A stretch of DNA of 64,000 bases. Source: Acidobacteriota bacterium. Its GTDB lineage: Bacteria; Acidobacteriota; Thermoanaerobaculia; Multivoradales; Multivoraceae. Positions within the stretch are counted from its first letter, which is position 1; the number at the start of each line of letters is the position of its first letter. The notes under the pieces were generated by a model. That model was not told the DNA's origin and searched no databases. It saw nothing but the letters and a program-made list of their open reading frames with translations. A program made the position numbers and the translations under genes. The stretch is from contig QQVD01000043.1 of assembly GCA_003388555.1 (NCBI GenBank), positions 1-64,000 on the forward strand, written 5' to 3'. Below are positions 61,605 through 64,000 of the stretch, piece by piece.

Positions 61605-64000
61605 ATGAGTACAGGACTTCCCAAGACCCTAGCCGAGCTCGACCGCTCGGATCCTGGCCAAGCCCGCCGGCTGATCGAAGAGCGATTGCTCCCGCACGAG
61701 GAGAGCCGTGCGGAGGTCCTTCGTCGCCTCCTCGAGCTGATTCGTCGTTGCGAGGCCAAGCCGTTCGCCTGGGGTGTGACGCTGAAGCCAGGCGAGCTGA
61801 ATCTCAATGCCGGCTGGGCGCTCGTGTTCTCGGCGCGTGCAGGTCAACTCACCTTCAGCTACTCGCCCGAGTCTCTGAGCGACGAGGCGGTCTCTTGGGT
61901 CCGCGAGGTGGCCGTTGAGCCGAAGGCTTCGCCCCAGAGCAGCGGCAATCGGTGGTTCAGGATCGAGGCCGCGAAGGTGAAGGAGATGCCGCCCGCGGTC
62001 TGGACTGCTTGCCTCGCGGCGGTCGACAAGGAGCTGGCGAACAAGGAGGGGCGATATCACTGGTGGGATGCGCACTCTCCTGGAGTGTTGACCTATCTCG
62101 AGGAGGAGTTCGGCGAGAGCATCGCCCATCCGGACTACACACAGGTCGATGTCGGGGTGCGCTACTGGAAGATCGCACCCGGCAAGAAGGCGTGGAACTG
62201 GGACAGGTGTCGCGAGGGTGGCTTCATCGCGATGGGTTGGTCGCTCCTGGGCGATCTGCGGCGCTTCGAGTCCCAGGAGGAGTTCGAAGAGGAGCGAGAG
62301 CGAATCCATGCGAAGGAAGGCGACTACTCGAAGGTGGGCTGCGCGCAGCTCTGGACCTTTCGGAGCATTGCGCCTGGCGACAAGGTGGTGGCAAATCGCG
62401 GCAAGAGCGAGGTGCTGGGCATCGGTACGGTGACTGAGGGCTACCACTTCGATCCCTCAAGCGAGCGGCATCATCATCGGCTTGGCGTGCACTGGGAGCA
62501 CACCGAACCATTTCAGGTGAACGAGCGAGGCTGGCAGCGCACCCTGATCGAGCTTGGGAAGACGAAGTTCCAGAAGCTGACGGATCGCCACCGCAAGCAG
62601 GACGCAGCCGAGCCAACAGGCTCCTTCGCAAAGCTGAGGGATGGGCTGCGGGAGCAGGGCCTCTTCTTCCCCGACGAGATCGTGGCCAACTTCCTGCTCG
62701 CCCTGCAGTGCAAGCGTTTCGTAGTGCTCAGCGGGATCTCGGGCACCGGGAAGACGCAGATCGCGCTGGCTGTGGCGAAGCACTACCGGGGGTCGGTTGC
62801 TGCTCGTGTTTCGGCTGGGGCGGAAGAGGGAGTGGTTGGCATCGAAGTCAAGCCCTACATGCTGCGCCATCGCCGTACTTCCCTCCCGGAAGAAGTCCTG
62901 TCTGACTTGGAAATGGGCCCGCTCAATGCAGCGAACGCGACGACGGTAACTGTGGTCTACCCAGGCGGCTCGAATCTCTGCCGGCTCTGGAAGAGTCCAC
63001 AGAGCCGTGGTGGTTCGCTCACGCTGTCCGGTGACCTGGGAGATTGGTTTCGGCGTGAACTCCAGGTGGGAGAGGAGTTTCGAATAGAGGTGGTGCTGGG
63101 CCGGAATGAACCTACCCTGCATATCTCGGTTCCCGAGACCAACAATCAGGAAGTCGATCTCGAAAACTTCGAGGTGATCGCGGTCCGGCCCGATTGGACC
63201 GACAACCGCGGTCTCCTGGGCTTCTACAATCCGCTCACCGAACAGTACGTCGGCACGCCGTTCCTCGATCTGCTGCTCCGGGCGAAGGAAGAAGAGGAGC
63301 GCGCCGAGGCGGAGGGTCGCGAGCCGTGGCCGTTCTTCGCCATCCTCGACGAGATGAACCTGGCGCGGGTGGAGCAGTACTTCTCGGACTTCCTGTCTGC
63401 TCTCGAGTCGGGCGAGCCGCTGCATCTGCACGAGTCGCAGGAGGTCGAGGAGGGTTCGTCGGCAGGGCCGCAGGTGCCGAGAGAGCTCGCCGTGCCCAGC
63501 AACGTCGCGTTCGTGGGCACGGTGAACGTCGACGAGTCGACCTACATGTTCAGCCCCAAGGTGCTCGATCGGGCCTTCACGGTGGAGTTCGACGAGGTGG
63601 ACCTGAGGGCGATGGCGGGGCTCGAGAGGGAAAGGGAGGGCGGCGCTCTCTGGCTGGGCGACCTGCCGGACCGACTGACCTTCGGTGGCAAGCCGACGAG
63701 CGCCGACTGGAAGCGGCTCACGGAAGATCATCGGGACAAGGCCGAAGCGTTGATGCAGTTCCACGAGCTGCTTGCGCATGAGCGCCGGCACTTCGGCTAT
63801 CGGGTGGCAAACGAGATCGCGCGGTTCGTGCTGTTGGCGGTGGATCAGGCCGGGGAGGACGCAGCCGCCGACGCCTTCGACCTGGCTGTGCTGCAGAAGG
63901 TGCTGCCCAAGCTGCACGGCACCCAGCAGGAGCTCGAATCGGTGCTCGACTGGCTCTTCGCGTTCGCTGTGCAGGGTGGCGGCTCGTCTCCTGCACAGGC
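61605..64000 (+). CDS. EVE/PUA-like domain fused to McrB-type AAA+ NTPase, partial
   Basis: At least 798 residues; the gene continues past the window end. Residues about 1-185 are unknown. Residues about 185-310 are an EVE/PUA-like domain (YWKIAPGKKAWNWDRCREGG, then QLWTFRSIAPGDKVVANRGK and VLGIGTV) that in relatives reads modified bases. The AAA+ part has Walker A LSGISGTGKTQIAL, Walker B FFAILDEMNLARVE and the McrB segment GTVNVDESTYMFSPKVLDRA. McrB is the NTP-driven motor of McrBC, which cleaves methylated DNA with McrC. An mcrC gene is expected beyond 64000. It starts 17 bp after the SNF2 gene, with AGGAG upstream. Confidence 0.88.
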   Translation, partial: MSTGLPKTLAELDRSDPGQARRLIEERLLPHEESRAEVLRRLLELIRRCEAKPFAWGVTLKPGELNLNAGWALVFSARAGQLTFSYSPESLSDEAVSWVREVAVEPKASPQSSGNRWFRIEAAKVKEMPPAVWTACLAAVDKELANKEGRYHWWDAHSPGVLTYLEEEFGESIAHPDYTQVDVGVRYWKIAPGKKAWNWDRCREGGFIAMGWSLLGDLRRFESQEEFEEERERIHAKEGDYSKVGCAQLWTFRSIAPGDKVVANRGKSEVLGIGTVTEGYHFDPSSERHHHRLGVHWEHTEPFQVNERGWQRTLIELGKTKFQKLTDRHRKQDAAEPTGSFAKLRDGLREQGLFFPDEIVANFLLALQCKRFVVLSGISGTGKTQIALAVAKHYRGSVAARVSAGAEEGVVGIEVKPYMLRHRRTSLPEEVLSDLEMGPLNAANATTVTVVYPGGSNLCRLWKSPQSRGGSLTLSGDLGDWFRRELQVGEEFRIEVVLGRNEPTLHISVPETNNQEVDLENFEVIAVRPDWTDNRGLLGFYNPLTEQYVGTPFLDLLLRAKEEEERAEAEGREPWPFFAILDEMNLARVEQYFSDFLSALESGEPLHLHESQEVEEGSSAGPQVPRELAVPSNVAFVGTVNVDESTYMFSPKVLDRAFTVEFDEVDLRAMAGLEREREGGALWLGDLPDRLTFGGKPTSADWKRLTEDHRDKAEALMQFHELLAHERRHFGYRVANEIARFVLLAVDQAGEDAAADAFDLAVLQKVLPKLHGTQQELESVLDWLFAFAVQGGGSSPAQ

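Noticed and set aside
31045-64000. BREX, DISARM, Dnd or Druantia system
   Set aside because: No PglZ, BrxC, DrmA/DrmB (DUF1998), Dnd sulfur proteins or DruE-type protein was found; helicases and a methyltransferase alone do not define those systems.

Overview
The window is GC-rich (about 65-70%) bacterial chromosome. Four proteins carry an x-DGFESG-x(4)-W tail-type motif, and large secreted repeat proteins, TPR-CHAT lipoproteins and HTTM-type membrane proteins are present. I infer an acidobacterium of the Thermoanaerobaculia type. Some marine gammaproteobacteria use similar tails, so this placement is moderate. No rRNA, tRNA, CRISPR array or integrase was seen.

Region 1 (1-30 kb) is ordinary, secretion-heavy chromosome: a Lys-C-like protease, an amino-acid permease, an HTTM membrane-protein operon, an MFS carrier and a TPR-CHAT protease cassette with a trypsin-like protease and two paralogous unknowns. 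It also holds a beta-helix protein, an M48-like lipoprotein with a DUF900 hydrolase, an FG-GAP propeller protein, VapBC/Phd loci, and a serine hydrolase with a PadR regulator. Gaps are packed with two dispersed palindromes, a CCTCCCCCTGAAGGGGGAGG-type hairpin and an ATTCCC-N8-GGGAAT (dRS3-like) repeat. These have also entered genes: one insertion duplicated a gene junction, one lies in frame in a coding sequence, and a toxin is broken by a 14-bp duplication. The region ends in decayed toxin-antitoxin fragments at 29-30.5 kb.

Region 2 (31-64 kb) is a dense defence island in which I saw neither repeat. In order: a Rad50-like ATPase with a small partner; a DUF4011-type SF1 helicase with a Vsr-like nuclease; a MazG pyrophosphohydrolase with a nuclease-helicase carrying a C-terminal LexA/UmuD-type S24 domain (minus strand); then a plus-strand run of tightly packed genes from 42.6 kb to the window end. 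That run encodes a type III-like restriction helicase-nuclease and methyltransferase, a secreted beta-propeller protein, a RelE-UvrD fusion, a sigma70-like protein, a 1572-residue protein, a SNF2 ATPase and an EVE-McrB NTPase cut by the window end.

The most unusual element is the sigma70-like protein (52171-53817) next to the 1572-residue protein (53817-58535). In the second I read, in order, landmarks of the C-terminal half of RNA polymerase beta followed by the N-terminal part of beta': the EDMPF/GTP segment, a DGRSGE segment, beta'-type C-x-C-x12-C-x2-C zinc ribbons (two), a VPP segment and clamp-helix-like sequence. The catalytic NADFDGD motif and the beta GDK/RHGNKG motif are missing. 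The neighbours are a UvrD-like and a SNF2 ATPase, and housekeeping RNA polymerase has partners of both families (UvrD, RapA). I propose a non-catalytic, RNA-polymerase-derived defence complex. The second notable element is the S24 domain on the nuclease-helicase, with an Ala-Gly site 36 residues before the Ser, as in UmuD, which suggests SOS-type control by self-cleavage.
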